In this document: positions 25,745 through 38,147 of the stretch, piece by piece
Layout of the letters: each line of letters opens with the position of its first letter
How positions within the stretch are numbered: the stretch's first letter is position 1
Assembly (NCBI GenBank): GCA_032173965.1
Contig: CM063288.1
Span: forward strand, 25,700,001-25,764,000
Source of the DNA: Sitta carolinensis
Taxonomy: Eukaryota > Chordata > Aves > Passeriformes > Sittidae
Length of the DNA: 64,000 nt
Direction of reading: 5' to 3'
The notes under the pieces: generated by a model
The model's input: the letters and a program-made list of their open reading frames with translations, nothing else
Database searches by the model: none
Told to the model about the DNA's origin: nothing
Position numbers and translations under genes: made by a program

Positions 25745-27559
25745 GTAAGTTGGAAATGTGTGTGTATGACTTAGTTGTGTCCCCTGTGTTTCCCATCTTT
25801 CATTTGGCATATGCAAGAGTGAAGCAGGCAGAAGTGTGTCCGGGAGCTGGTTCTCTGTTTCTGATAGAAATAAGATCTCAGTAAGAATTCCACTTTCTGA
25901 CCTTTCATTGGCTTTTCACTTGCTTATGAAGTTTTCTCAATACCTTTTGGGTTAGAATTGTTCATGTGTGTGCTCAGCCCAAAGGATTTAGGGGAGGTCT
26001 TCAGCCCAGCATGTGCAGCAACTTCATTAAAGCATGGGGAAAAATATGCAGTCTCTCTCTCTTTCTCTCATTTTCCAGAAATTCACAGTCCCAAACCACA
26101 AATTGGAATTTCTTGGCTGTCTAATTAAAGATTGCTTAAAGCTCTAAGATCCAAGCCAAATTTTGGTTTATAACCCTTAATAAGGGAGGTAAATTGAGGT
26201 AAATTCTTGTGGAGTGAGGAAGTAAATTGTGTGTTTTGAGAGTGAAAAGCATTTTAATTCTTTGTGATAACACTTGCACAGAAAGAAAGGTTCCCTTTGT
26301 TTTCCCATGGTATATTTGCCTCAGAGCTACTGTTCTTGACCTCTCTTTGCAGTGGACCTCTGATACAATAGAAGAAGCCTTCAGCATACCCCTTAGTCCC
26401 AGAGAAAGAGAGGGAGTCCCTGACCTGCCACTGAAAGCCTGTGACAAAGAGCAGGGTAGAGTAGGGGTTGTGCACCACCAGAGCAGCAGGGTTGCAACCT
26501 CTTACTCTGTGATTGAGTAAGACATGTTCTGCTGAGGCTGTGAGAGTTACAAACAAGCATGAGCTCTTCACCATTATGTATTGCCACACTCAGTTGATCT
26601 GTTCTTTAATCCCTTTTCTGTTCTGGAGTTGAAAGTAAGTTGTTGAACACAAAGCTTGAGAAATCAAGCACAAGTGCCTTTGTTATAGTGCTAGGCCTGT
26701 TTTCATTTATGGTGCTGTAAATTGAAACTTTAATAATAGCACTGACATCCTAACTTGGCCATCATTTCCAGCCAAGGTTGACTTGGCCACATTAAAAACA
26801 CAGGCAGTTTGGTGGAGCCCTGTGGGTTTACAGCAGCAGCATGCTTGGACCCGTGCAGTGTTTTCTTTGCTATTGTTTTTACAGGACAGCAGCCATAAAA
26901 TAGATGAGGTGTGCCATAAAACTGAGCTAATTGTGACTTTTAAAGCCTTACGAGTGAGGAGATACAAAGAAAAGCATAGCAGTGTCTTTCATAATCCTGT
27001 CTGGTTAATCCCTATGGGCCTGATACCACATACAGTGCATGCAGATATACACAGACACATACACATGTGCATCCCTGCTCTCACACGCACACAAAACCTT
27101 TAGAGCTGCCCATTCCAATCCAATTCCTGCTTGCAACAGTAAGCACCCTCCTAATGTGTCTGTCTGTATTCGTTGCCTTGTCAGTGCTTAGATTTCACCT
27201 ACAGCCTTCAAGAACATGGGAACTTTGTGGCAAGGGTACTTGGAACATCTCGGTGGAGGGAGGGGAGGGACAGAATTGTGTCAAAACTGAGCAAAGGTGA
27301 AGAAGATAGAGAAAGGGAGAAAGATCCAGACTGTACTAGTGTTCAGAGGGCCATGCAAACACAAAGCTGCCCCATATAATTTTTCAGTGTCATCTGTGAA
27401 CACGCACAACCTGCAAGATGATGCACATCTGTTCATTTTTCCAGACAGGCAGCTTTGCTCAGGGTTAGCTGGAGACATTAGTTCAGGGCTGCCTTTCACT
27501 TGGGGGGTGAAGTACTGAGACTGTAAACCAATCTCTGTGTATGTGCGTGTCTTCTCTAG
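25745..27559 (+). other. NRP2: NRP2 intron 5 (1.8 kb)
   Basis: Runs from GTAAGT to CTTCTCTAG. It contains a CT-rich microsatellite near 26050-26071 and an imperfect CA-rich stretch at about 27038-27091. No exon or RNA gene is recognised. Confidence 0.9.
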
Positions 27560-27729
27560 ACTTTCAGTGCAATGTGCCTCTGGGGATGGAGTCTGGCAGG
27601 ATCTCCAACATGCAGATCAGTGCCTCCTCCACCTACTCCGATGGGCGATGGACCCCTCAGCAGAGCCGGCTCAACAGTGATGACAATGGCTGGACCCCCA
27701 ATGTAGACAGCAACAAAGAGTACCTCCAG
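27560..27729 (+). CDS. NRP2: NRP2 exon 6: first third of F5/8C domain b1
   Basis: The acceptor is CTTCTCTAG and the donor CAG|GTACCT; 170 bases, residues 250-306, leaving in phase 0. It starts at N-F-Q-C-N-V-P-L-G-M-E-S-G, the opening of a discoidin (F5/8 type C) domain, and ends D-S-N-K-E-Y-L-Q. Four residues of the pocket that binds C-terminal arginine of VEGF and other C-end-rule ligands are here, in human numbering: Y299 (STYS), W304 (GRWTP), T319 (GWTP) and D323 (NVDS). Their presence argues that ligand binding is retained. The frame is intact. Confidence 0.97.
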
Positions 27730-28851
27730 GTACCTTTCCAGCCCCCTCTCCTCTTCCCCCACCAAATGGAGTGTCATGCTGTTAAACTGACCCGTGACCA
27801 TAAGGCTTGTTGAATTTTTTATTGCCTCTGTGGCTCATGGGGAGCAAGCAGCAGGGGAGCTGCAGTGCCTCGGTGAAATGTGGCAGGCTGGCTCTCCCAT
27901 TAGTTCACCCACGCAAGGACTGACTCCATCCGCTGTCTCTCTCCCACCCCCTCCTTTCTGCCCAAACCTTCTTTCCATCAGAAAGAGACTGAGAGACCTC
28001 TGCCACTTACAAGGGCCACTGACTCTGCCACTGAGGCCTGAGGACCAAAGTCTCCAGGGGGTGCATAGAAAAACAACTAGAATAATATTTATCTCATCAG
28101 TGATGCAGGGAGCGTGAGCAGGCTGATGTCAGGCGGGGGGCTGACAGAGCAAAGGCTTTCCCTGGGAGCTGGTTAGAGCCACAGTGTGTCCACACACAGC
28201 TTCTGGCTGTGTCACATCGCCGGGAGACACTGCTTGCTAAAGGGCACTATGAGCAGGAGGTGGTGAATGTCATTGCCTCTAGCAGACATCTCATTCTTCA
28301 TTCATAGCAGGGCTACTAAGCCAGATCTGCTGACCTTTCTCAACCCATGTTGTAAAACAGAAAAAAACAAACAAACAAACAAAAAAAAAGCCTAAAAAAT
28401 GCAAAACAACAACAACAACAACAAAAAAAAAAAACCAAAAAAAAAACCCAACAACAACAAAACCAGCAAGGGAAAACCAAGAGCTGCAGCACTTGCTAAT
28501 TGGATATCATGATGCTTTTATTTTACATGGAAAGTCAGTCTCTGTCCTGCTTTAATGGACATGCGCTTCTATGCAGATCCTATTGCTTGGTCTGAGGCAG
28601 GAAGAAGGCTTTGTGATGGTCCTGTATAAACAAACATCAATATCCTTAGCTACTCTTGTCCTAGGGTCCTATCCTGCTGAAGTGAGCCCTGGAAAAGGTC
28701 GTGGTTGTTGAACTGTGCACCTACAGATAGAGTGAGACGGGCTGAATTTGCACCTTTTTATTTTTCAGTAACAGAGAGAGGAACTAATTAGCCACTCTGG
28801 ACTCTCAGGTGGTCACCACTCTCTTTCTTGTCCCTTTTTTCCCCTGGAAAG
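27730..28851 (+). other. NRP2: NRP2 intron 6 (1.1 kb)
   Basis: Runs from GTACCT to CTGGAAAG. It is dominated by an A-rich low-complexity block at 28361-28462. No other feature is recognised. Confidence 0.9.
28361..28462. repeat. A-rich low-complexity block, (CAAA)n/(CAA)n
   Basis: About 100 bases of A runs with interspersed CAAA and CAA units, in intron 6. No retroelement body is recognised next to it. Confidence 0.9.
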
Positions 28852-29007
28852 GTGGACCTCCACTTCCTGACTGTGCTCACAGCCATTGCTACACAGGGTG
28901 CCATCTCGAGAGAAACCCAGAAGGGCTACTATGTCCGTACCTACAAGCTGGAGGTCAGCACCAATGGGGAGGACTGGATGATGTACCGACATGGGAAAAA
29001 TCACAAG
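28852..29007 (+). CDS. NRP2: NRP2 exon 7: middle of F5/8C domain b1
   Basis: 156 bases, exactly 52 codons, phase 0 on both sides (residues 307-358). The acceptor is the unusual GGAAAG, behind a good CT-rich tract; the donor is AAG|GTAATG. It encodes V-D-L-H-F-L-T, then TAIATQGAISRETQKGYYV, then YKLEVSTNGEDWM and HGKNHK. It carries the remaining arginine-pocket residues S349, T352 and Y356 (human numbering) in the AISRETQKGYY loop. Because its length is a multiple of three, skipping it would keep frame but destroy the pocket. The frame is intact. Confidence 0.97.
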
Positions 29008-31361
29008 GTAATGTCCTTTTTGTCTCTTCTGCCTGCACCTTGGTGAGTCTTGCAGCCAACGAGAGGGAGAGAACTGAGAGATTTTGTAGACCCAGAGGGT
29101 TTAATCCATGAGGGACCCTTTTTCTGATAACAGCCAAAAGAGTGATGATGCTCTGAGCAGAAATAGTCTTTTCTCCTCTTCACAGCAATGAGGAAACACT
29201 ATTCCTTGGAAAACCTGGCTGCTGCTGCATCTTTCATGGTGGTGAGAGTATGTTCTTTGACTACAAATGCAGGATAAGATAACACACACAGCCTGTGTTT
29301 TGCCATACGAGATTCATTGAGCTTTTATGGTCGTAGACCCGCCTGCATGCTGGGTTAACAATCACAAAACCCCATGAAACTGTAGTTCAGGAGTTACTGA
29401 GGCCTGGAAATGAAAGGGCACAAATCCTAAGAGGCAATTGCACCATCCCAGAGAAAAAAATGAGCAATAAATTATGAGAAACAATTCAGGCTGCCAGAGC
29501 TGTGGGATCTACATTAAGCAGGCATGGTCAGCAAGGGTGCATTGAGCCCTGGGAGCTGTGCATGCTCTTCTTTGTTTCAGGGACACCCTCAGAGGTGGGA
29601 GCAAGAAGGAGGGAGGGTAAATATGGGTGTTCATTCATTTCTCACCATATGGGTGTTGGTGTGTGGCCAGGAAAGATAAATTTGGAGTGGTCTGTATGGG
29701 AAGGTTTGGTGTATGGGGAGGAGGGTTAAGGTAGCCATGGTGCTGGGATGGTTTTTCTCTTGTCAGTTGCTTTGGTGATGTGGTTGTTTCCTGGTTAAGA
29801 GTGCCTCAAGAAAGCACTTCCCTGCTCTTCTGTGGCACCCACCAGCACTGCTGCTGTGTTCAGGTCCTTCCTGCTGATGTGCCATAATATGTCTGTGTGA
29901 ACTCTGTGGCTGGGGTCCCACACACCTCCCCCCACCCCTCACATCCCAGTAATTTTTGATTGCTCAGCACTTCTATTAAATTAGCTGTCTCTTCCCTTTG
30001 CTGGCACGGGCGTTGCTGGCATGAAATGCAGGAGCCTGCCTTGTCCAGGATTCATCCAGACATTTCCTTCCCTTCCGGGCTGTGTGATTTCCCCTTCCCC
30101 CCAAGTGTGTCTTAGGTTCAAATTCCCTCTGCTTCCCAGAATGAATCCTCTCTGTGCAAAGGTCCCTATCAGTGTCTCATACTTGCAATATTTGGAGTAT
30201 TTAAGCTCCTCATGTGCTAGTGAGGGAGTGTTAGTCCTATTTTGGAAGTAGGGAAATGGAGGCACATGGCAGCCCAGCACCGCACAGGGGAGTCCTCGGC
30301 TGGGCTCTCCCAGATCTCAGGTGGGCTGGCTCCAGGACAGTCGCTCATGGCAGAGCTCATGTATAGTCCTAACACAGTGCCCGTGCAGTGGCGTGGAGCC
30401 CTTGTGCTCTCCCAGGACCCACTGGTCACAGCAGACCTTTCTGTGAACCCAGGTGAGTTTGGGGTCTCATTGGGACCTCTTCTGTAAGCTGAGTCAGGCA
30501 GGGATACTCATCATGCTGGGCAGAGAGACGAGCTATATTCACAGCTCAGTGTTTCAAATAACCGCTAGCAATAAATTTACCTTTTCAAGTCTTAACTCGA
30601 GCAGGAATCTGGCCTGGAGGATGGTTTTAGTTGCAGAGGAGAACAAATATCCCATCCTTGCAGCCCTGGGTGTTGGACACTGTTCCTCAGACAGGGTGGA
30701 GCAGGACAGCATGACTGGTTTCAGTGCTGCTAAACCAATTTACATTGCTCCAGCAAGACCCTAAAGCCTGCATGGTGTCAATCCAAAACAATTCTACAAC
30801 CACCTGAATTGCCACCATTTTGGGACTTAGCCCTTGATTTCTGTCAGCTTTTTTGCTACTCTATTTTCTCTTTTCATTAAAGAGTGGAAAAATCAAACCT
30901 CGTTTTTTACTCCTCTATTCCAGCCTCTATTCGTTCACAGATTCTGGCCTTAATTTAGCAGACCCCTCCCAAGACTGGAGGATAAGTAATTGCTTTTTGG
31001 TGGCTCGCCTACCCCTTGCATCTGGGTGACTGCTTTCCTGCCCTGCCAAACAACTGGCTGCCAGCTGTGAGCTCCAGTGGGGCCAGGGCAAGGCCACTTG
31101 CTCACAGACGTGGTGCTGGGGGCTCTGGTCCCACGTTCCATGCCCACACTAATCCCACTGTTCCTGTGCTAAGCAAGCTCCCAGATGTCTGTGCTTAAGG
31201 TGCAGCTCCTTCCCTGCATCAGCGCTGAGCTCCGCACAGCCTGGGCTGCAGCGCTGGAGCAAACCATGCCAAAGAGATTCGTCAAGTCTGCCGCAGCTTG
31301 ATTTGGTGCCATGAGGAGCAGGGAGGGAGGGGAAGGTGTGGACAGACAGGGGCTCTCTCTG

Positions 31362-31452
31362 TACATGCAGATAGATACGTACGTATACAGACACATACGT
31401 ATATGCACATACGTATATCTGCACATACACATATATATGCACATGCAAACAT
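31362..31452. repeat. Degenerate ACATACGTAT-type alternating repeat
   Basis: About 90 bases of imperfect CATACGTATATGCA-like units, largely alternating purine and pyrimidine. It is a decayed microsatellite, and sequence of this kind can adopt Z-DNA. Confidence 0.8.
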
Positions 31453-32390
31453 AAGCATGTGGGGTGTACCAAACACCGCTTGGAATTTCTGCCAGCACTG
31501 TGGGCCAAAAGCAATGCTCTGCCATGTATAGGTGGGTCAGCTAACATTCACATCTTCATCGGGGATCTAATGCAAGAGAAAACCAGCGAGTGCAGGAGGG
31601 GTGGGGAGGGGATGATGCTCCCTGCAGAGGATGGATGGGAAGTTCTCACCACCTCTCTTTTGCCCCCTGCTTCCCCTCCTTCCAGTGTTTCAGATGACAG
31701 CGGAGCTTCGGTGTTTCCCTGCCAAATGTGATGGCTCACCTTTGAGTCCCCAGCTGCTGGCACTCAGCAGCAAGGGAAACGGGAAAGGCAGGATGGAGCA
31801 GCGGAAAATGTGATTAATATGTGCTCGCAGCAGACAGGGCTGGCTCGGCTGTTTCCGTGCTAAGCACTGCTATGTTTCTGGAGTGGGGAGGCAATGGGAA
31901 GGCAACAGGCAGGAGAGGAGTTCCACACTCCCTCCCTCCCTCCCCTTCCCACCCTATCCCTTCCAGGCTTTCCCTCTTCCTGGCAGCCCACTCCCCACAA
32001 AACCTGGCCCAGACATCCCCGGTCCAGGGCGTGGTGCTCTGTCTTTCCCTCAGGCATTGGGGGTGGGGTAGCTAACCCAGCAATCTGGCCAGAGGTGCTG
32101 CACTGTCTTCCTGTGTGTCCCCAAGAGGGGAGACAGGGAGGAGAGTGGCCACCACCGCGTGCCCTCTGATACTTGGCCCTTACTACTCACCAATGTGCCT
32201 CCACCAGGGAACAGGGCCAAACCACACCTGCTGAAGAAAAGGCTGGTCTGGCTCTTGTGACCTGGGGCCTGGGTGATGGCCTCTGAGGTTATCTTCCAGG
32301 CAGGGCCGGTGTGTGTGCTGAGATCTTATCTAATGGTTTGCAAATGTCTTTAGAAAACAACTCTTCTTGAACCCAAGGAAGGAAAAGAGC

Positions 32391-32470
32391 ATCTGGCAGG
32401 ATTTGACCTTTTTTTTTGGCCATTTTCTTCACCTGGCAGGATTTGACATTTTATTTTTGACCATTTTCTT
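32391..32470. repeat. Tandem duplication, two ~40-bp copies
   Basis: Two adjacent copies of a unit that starts CTGGCAGGATTTGAC and ends CCATTTTCTT, differing by a few bases and by T-run length. Confidence 0.85.
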
Positions 32471-34194
32471 TGGACAGACTAAACTATGAGGATTTTATCA
32501 GAAAACCAAGTTCTCATCCATTCTGATCCACTTCCTTCTTTGTAGTGTCTCAGGTTCCAGCTCCCGTGTGGTCTGAGGTGCTCCATCTTAATAACTAAAG
32601 AGATGAGCTCATGGGAATCATATAGTGTCACAAGAGACTGGGGATGGGATGGATTTCAGGACTTGGAATGGGTTGGGACCATGATGAATGCTGCTTTCAC
32701 TGCCTCCATTGCTCTGTGTGTAAAATGCAATTGAAACATCTGTTTTCAGAATCTGTAGAAGTCAATGGATGAAAAATGGCATCTAGATCCAGCTGATGTG
32801 CATTTTTTAATTCTTACTCATTTTGATGGTTTTGTGCTTGTTAGTACTTAAATTTCCTGGATGGCATTTCAGGTGGTAGCTGCACAAAGATTGAATTGCT
32901 GCAAAGAGCAGAATCTCAGCTGTCCATTGGAGCAGGGAATATCAGAGGTTTTTGGTGCTGGCAGTGAATATTGAGGATGACTCCTTGGAGACACTTGTGC
33001 ATTCTCTTAGGTGTGTTCCTCTCTCTTTTCAGTTCTTAATCAGGTCTCCTGTATTTATTCCCTTGAGGAAGGAGAGAAAAGCTTTCAGTCCTCTGGCTTT
33101 TTTATCTGGAAAACTCAGGAAAAGTTGACGCAATGAGCCAGAGGGCCGCAAGTGTTTCTGCGCAGAGACATCATGGTGCAGAGGATTTGCTCAGAAACAT
33201 CCAGGTCCCAGCCTGCTTCTGCTGCTTTTGCAGGCAGGACAAAGACACCAGGCTTTGCCAAAGGCAGCCTCGCGCATTCACCCTTGGTGCAGTACCAGGG
33301 GAAAATTACAGCCCTGGCTTTCCTAGCAAGGCTGCAGCTTTGTATTTCTGGGCCTGATAACTCCTTTGCAGGCTAACATAGTACCACTCCCTGTGTCCCT
33401 GATGACTCCCAAATCTGAGTGGAGCCTCTCAAAGACACGGAGCTGGCAAGCCCAGCCCAGCACACTGCGCCTTGCCCAGACACTGTGCTTTGTTAAGTGT
33501 TGCCAAGTATCATTTTTCTTTTAACTCCTTGTTCCTGGATTTAATAAATCCAGAACTATCCACCCTCCACTTGAGCCAGAATCCTCCCACCATCAAACAT
33601 GCCCCATTTTATGCCTTCCCTATCTGACGAGGAAAATAATCTCCCCTACTTTTCTCCTTCATGCTTTTCTGTCTAAATCCTGAAGCCCTAATCCTGTTAG
33701 CATGCTCTGTTCCAGGGCTCTGTCTCCACAGAAGTAACATAATCCTGCAGTAAATCTAGTAGGTCCAAAGAGACACATATGTACAGCTGCTGCCATCCTT
33801 GGCCTTCTCCTCTTCTTCTCTCAGCCACTTTCTTCAGCACCCCAAGAAATTACATAGTGGCCAAGCAGCATAATAAATAGAGCAGGAGACAGAGAGGTTA
33901 CCTCCTCCCCCCGCCTCACTGCCTCTTCAACTTCATGGCACTTTTTGTCTCCCTGTCCTTCATCTCCTTCACTCCAAACTGCCAATGTCACAATTCCCAT
34001 ATCCACTGGAACTAATGTAGCTTCATCAATCCCCCCCCCATCCCCCTATGAGGATTCCAACATGTCAAAAATGCAACCTGTAAATGCTGGTGTGAAGCTT
34101 ACATGTGTATGCACATGGGAAACTTTTGCAGTCCTCCTCTAGCCTAGACATCATGTCCCCTACTTTTACAGCCTCTCCCTTACCACTTGCTTTC

Positions 34195-34280
34195 TGCAGC
34201 AAATTAATTAAGCAGGTCAGCTCTCACTGATTATCAGTTTAATTTCACATGCAGACCTGTTGTCTGGACTAAACGGAAGT
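34195..34280. promoter_or_regulatory. Candidate conserved non-coding element in intron 7
   Basis: A short repeat-free block with AAATTAATTAAGCAGG and CTGATTATCAGTTTAATT, carrying homeodomain-type TAATTA and GATA-type cores. The regulatory role is an inference from sequence character only. Confidence 0.2.
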
Positions 34281-34462
34281 AAACATACAGTGCATGGGGA
34301 GAAGATGGGCAGCTTTTTTGATGCAGCAGTGAAAGCGAGTTCCCTTGACTGTTTCTTGGAAGGTGCTTTTAATTTGTTAATGGTTTTCCCATTTGTCTTC
34401 TGGCTCCATCACCCTTCAGTGTGTGCTCATGTGCATACGCATGTGTGCTCTCTGCTGAGTGT

Positions 34463-34484
34463 ATATCTATTTATCTATCTATCT
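34463..34484. repeat. (TATC)n microsatellite
   Basis: A short run of TATC/ATCT units in intron 7. Confidence 0.8.
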
Positions 34485-37358
34485 CCCTAGATCACAGCCA
34501 GGTATTTTTTTTCTGCTGGTGTAAATTACTGTGACTTCTTATACTTCGATGGTGATATGTTGATTTACACCATTTGAAGACTTGGCTCAAAATATGTGCT
34601 GAGTGGGATGGGAAGCAGATAGGACAGGAGGAATAGCAATGTTCTATTTTGGTAGAGAGGGAAGAAATCTTTGCTTTCTTGGCACTCCCAACTTCACACA
34701 TTTTCTTGCTAGCTCTTCCTATGCTGTGAGTGCTAATTTGAGGCAGGATATAGAGCCTGTTGAAGTCAATGGGCCTTTCTCCACATTGTGCTGGGGCTCT
34801 GGGGTCAGCATTTTCAGTACAGGGATACCAGACAGTCAGGGTCAGACCCTGGTCAGCAGTATCAAGACCTGCAGGCTCACAATGCATTTCCACTTGGGAA
34901 GGAGGCTGAAAGAGAAGGCATGTGGGAATACCTCAGGTCTCTGACAGCACCAAGCACATGCCCTCTGAAAGTGGCCCCTTTCTGTTATGCTGAACAGGGT
35001 GCAAAGTGATGACTTGCCATGATCAGCTGGGGCTGTTCAGAAGCGAGGTTCAGGGAAAGGGATCCTACCAGTGCAGCTGATAGCAGAGCTGGAAGTCAGG
35101 TGCTAATTCTGCCTTCACAAGCTGTGAGTCTGGACTGCCATGCCCAGATCGAGTTCATAGCTTGTTGAATGTGATCTAGCCTGAGTAAGTTGCTGATTTC
35201 TTAATCTAAGGCAGAATTGAAATTGCTCTTCTTGGAAGCAGGTAGTTGGGACCAAGGTTGTCTAAGAGATGTTTTCAGCAATGCATATAGTAGTCATAAA
35301 GTTTTTGGGCTCAGTCCTGCTTCTGCTTTCTGTCAAGCTTGACTGTGCAGAAGTCAGCAACAAATTATGCTGGTGTAAATTTGGATTCTGGCCCCTGATG
35401 CTTGTATGTGCGAAGTGAGCTAAAAAAGAACAAAACTTGAAATATGTTAAATCAAAAAGAGCAGCAAACCTCGTCAGTAACTGTTAAACATGCTGGTCCA
35501 TATGCAACCTTTGGCTCATGGAGTCTTCACACTGCTAATGGGGGGAAGCAAATAGAGGTTGCCAGGAGAAGTCTCCACTAGACCTGCTGCCCTTGGACAT
35601 CTGCTGGGGTCACCATTAGGAGCCATCCTCTGGGACAGAGGGACCTTTGGTCTGACCTGACATGCTGCTCCTTATGCTAAAATAGTTTTGCTGGCTCAGA
35701 TAAACATTTCCTGTCCTCCGGTGTTAGGTTCAGAGGTAAGGTGTTGTGTGTCAGCTTCTGTGTTGGCATAAAGCTGAAGGCTCTGCTGTGGTGTGGAAAT
35801 AGATTCTTTTAAATTGTTTGTGTGTCTGCGCCCATGGGTTTTCAAGACACACACACAAATGCCTGGAGAGTGTTTCACAGTAACCACTGTTCTTACAGCC
35901 CTCCTGCTGGAAAAAAAAAGGGAATTTGGTGTCTGCTGAGCAAGGAAAAGGATGGGAAGTGAGGTCAGACAGGATAAAATAGGATATTAAAAACACATAA
36001 ACCATGCTGTGTTGCTAAACGGTAGCAGCATGATATATATTCTCCAGATTAGCATTTCTGCTCAAGTTCACATCAACCCCTCATCCCAATTACCAGCCAG
36101 ATTTGCAACTGATTCCCTCTGTGGGGTGGCTGCTCCCTGCCCTGAAAGAGTGGATGGCGATGTTCAGGGGCAGCCCAGAGCTAGCTGGGGTGCTGTGAAC
36201 AGCCCTGTAAACACCCTTTGCACACCCTGCTGTGCTGGATCCTGGGAGGAGAGAAGTAACATGTGCCATCTGCAGGCCTGGAGCCACAGGAGGCTTACAA
36301 AATGCTTCCTAGCTGCTATTCAAGGCAAGGGGCCAGGATACTGCCTCACCCCTTCTTCTGTCCTCATTTGTTTGACTCTAGCCTCCCACTGGAGACTGGT
36401 GCCAGAGATTACACTCTCCTGCTTTCCTGAGATAAACTTACTGGGAGCTCCTCTGTGTAGTACACATACACATGGTGGGAGCTTACAGAAGAGCACAGCC
36501 AGCATCTCAGTGTGGATGTGGTTTCTGCCTGAGACGGGAGGATAGTCTAGCCCTGTCCTGAAGTGCTTGGAGTGAAAGCAGGCAATGCCTGCAGCCTTCC
36601 TCAGTGAGCTTTAGTGCTTTATGCTGCCGCAGAGAAAAGGTTGAAAATTACACTCCCCTTGGATATTTCCTCTTTCCCTCCCTTTTCTTTCCCACTATGG
36701 CTTTGCAGCCTAAAATAGAAACACATGTATCCAGTCCTTGTACGGCCTATTAAAAAAATGGGCAGAAGAGGTAGATCTAACATCCATCTGGTAGTTATTG
36801 ATTATGGCCATCTGGTAAAGCAGCAGCCTTTTCATACCATGTGGGATCATAAACTCCTGAAAAGCTGTCTCCATGTGGCAGGTTGCATGTGCACGGGAGA
36901 GGCAAAGGCAAAGGGCTGGCTGAGGCAGCATCTTGTCACCCCAGGCAGAGGTGCATCCTTCCTGCTCATACCACTGCTTGCATGTGATGTTTCCCGGTGG
37001 AGCTCAGTGTAAGGATGTGTCAGGATGTCAGCCTGTTTGGGGGCATCTGGTCATTTGTGCTGGAGCAGATCTAGGGTCAAGCTCAAAGCAGCTGAGGCCT
37101 GGTGGTCTGAGGTGCCTTGAAGTGCTGTGCTGTGAGAGGCATTCTGGCAGAAAGCTCCTGGCCCTCCTGCCTGGTAGGTGAGTCCATCCACCTTGCTGTC
37201 CTGACAGCAGCTCACATTTCCCTGCTGGCACCTGGTGCTTGCCCTGGCTGGAGGCTGGCCCTGACCAGAAAGCCTTTCCTTGGTTTTCCCTGCTGAGATA
37301 TCTGTTGATGATGTAACAGTGTGTGCAAATGTACATTTGTGCCTCCCTTCCCTTGCAG

Positions 37359-37503
37359 ACATTTCAGGCCAATGAGGATGCCACAGAGGTGGTTCTCAAC
37401 AAGATCCACAGCCCAGTGCTCACACGCTTCGTGCGCATCCGTCCCCAGACCTGGCACAACGGCATTGCCCTGAGGCTGGAGCTGTATGGCTGCCGCATCA
37501 CTG
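37359..37503 (+). CDS. NRP2: NRP2 exon 8: end of F5/8C domain b1
   Basis: The acceptor is CCCTTGCAG and the donor CACTG|GTGAGG; 145 bases, residues 359-407. It reads T-F-Q-A-N-E-D-A-T-E-V-V-L-N-K-I, then TRFVRIRPQTWHNGIALRLE and LYGCRIT. The FVRIRPQTW...ALRLELYGC end is the standard closing strand and Cys of a discoidin domain, pairing with the Cys at the start of exon 6. The first residue is Thr where my recollection of the human protein has Val. The frame is intact. Confidence 0.97.
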
Positions 37504-37797
37504 GTGAGGGTCCTCTCCTCCCTTCAGTGCTCCTCTCTGTCCCTCTAACAGCCTGTCCTGGGGTGCTGTTCCTTGCCATTGTCACGGCTGCTTGCGGTGG
37601 GAATGGTGACACTGTGACTAGCATGGAGACCTCCATCGCATGGGATGCACTTGGAGGGACAGGACTCCAGGTCCTGGCGGGAGGGGAAATGCCCAGTGCT
37701 GGTGTCAGTTTAGTGTCCAGAGCTTAATGCTGTGAGGAGAACCACAACCACTTCCCTTCAATTACCCTGACTGTTCATGGCCTCTCCTTCCCTGCAG
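37504..37797 (+). other. NRP2: NRP2 intron 8 (0.3 kb)
   Basis: The shortest intron, from GTGAGG to CCTGCAG, at the boundary between b1 and b2. Only splice signals were seen. Confidence 0.94.
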
Positions 37798-38147
37798 ATT
37801 CACCCTGCTCCAACTTGCTGGGAATGCTTTCTGGCCTCATTCCTGACTCACAGATCTCTGCCTCTTCCATCAGAGGCTATGACTGGTCTCCCAGCATGGC
37901 CCGCCTGGTGAGCAGCCGCTCAGGCTGGTTTCCCCGTGTGCCCCAAGCCCAGCCTGGGGAGGAGTGGCTGCAGGTGGACCTTGGCGTCCCGAAGAACATC
38001 AAAGGCGTCATTATCCAGGGGGCTCGTGGAGGGGACAGTGTGACCACCACTGAGTCCCGTTCCTTTGTGAAGAAGTTTAAGGTGGCCTACAGCATGAATG
38101 GAAAGGACTGGGACTTCATCCAGGACCCCAAAACAATGCAAGCCAAG
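37798..38147 (+). CDS. NRP2: NRP2 exon 9: first two thirds of F5/8C domain b2
   Basis: The largest exon here: 350 bases, residues 407-523, acceptor CCCTGCAG, donor AAG|GTAGGC, leaving in phase 0. It opens D-S-P-C-S-N-L-L-G-M-L-S-G-L, continues through PDSQISASS, LVSSRSGWFP, EEWLQVDLG and KGVIIQGARGGDS, and ends M-Q-A-K. b2 strengthens heparin and VEGF binding in neuropilins. If intron 9 is not removed, the frame continues 15 codons to TAG at 38193-38195, giving a protein truncated inside b2 like the known soluble s9 form of mammalian NRP2. The frame is intact. Confidence 0.97.

Larger units (their letters stand above)
29008..37358 (+). other. NRP2: NRP2 intron 7 (8.4 kb)
   Basis: Runs from GTAATG to CCTTGCAG. 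Contents: a purine/pyrimidine-alternating ACATACGTAT-type repeat (31362-31452), a ~40-bp tandem duplication (32391-32470), a short TATC microsatellite (34463-34484) and an AT-rich homeobox-like stretch (34195-34280). Frames of up to 178 codons on either strand have no recognisable motifs. No exon or RNA gene is supported. Confidence 0.9.

Noticed and set aside
30113..30126. AGGTTCAAATTCCC, resembling a tRNA B box
   Set aside because: No A box at the right distance and no cloverleaf can be formed from the flanking sequence.
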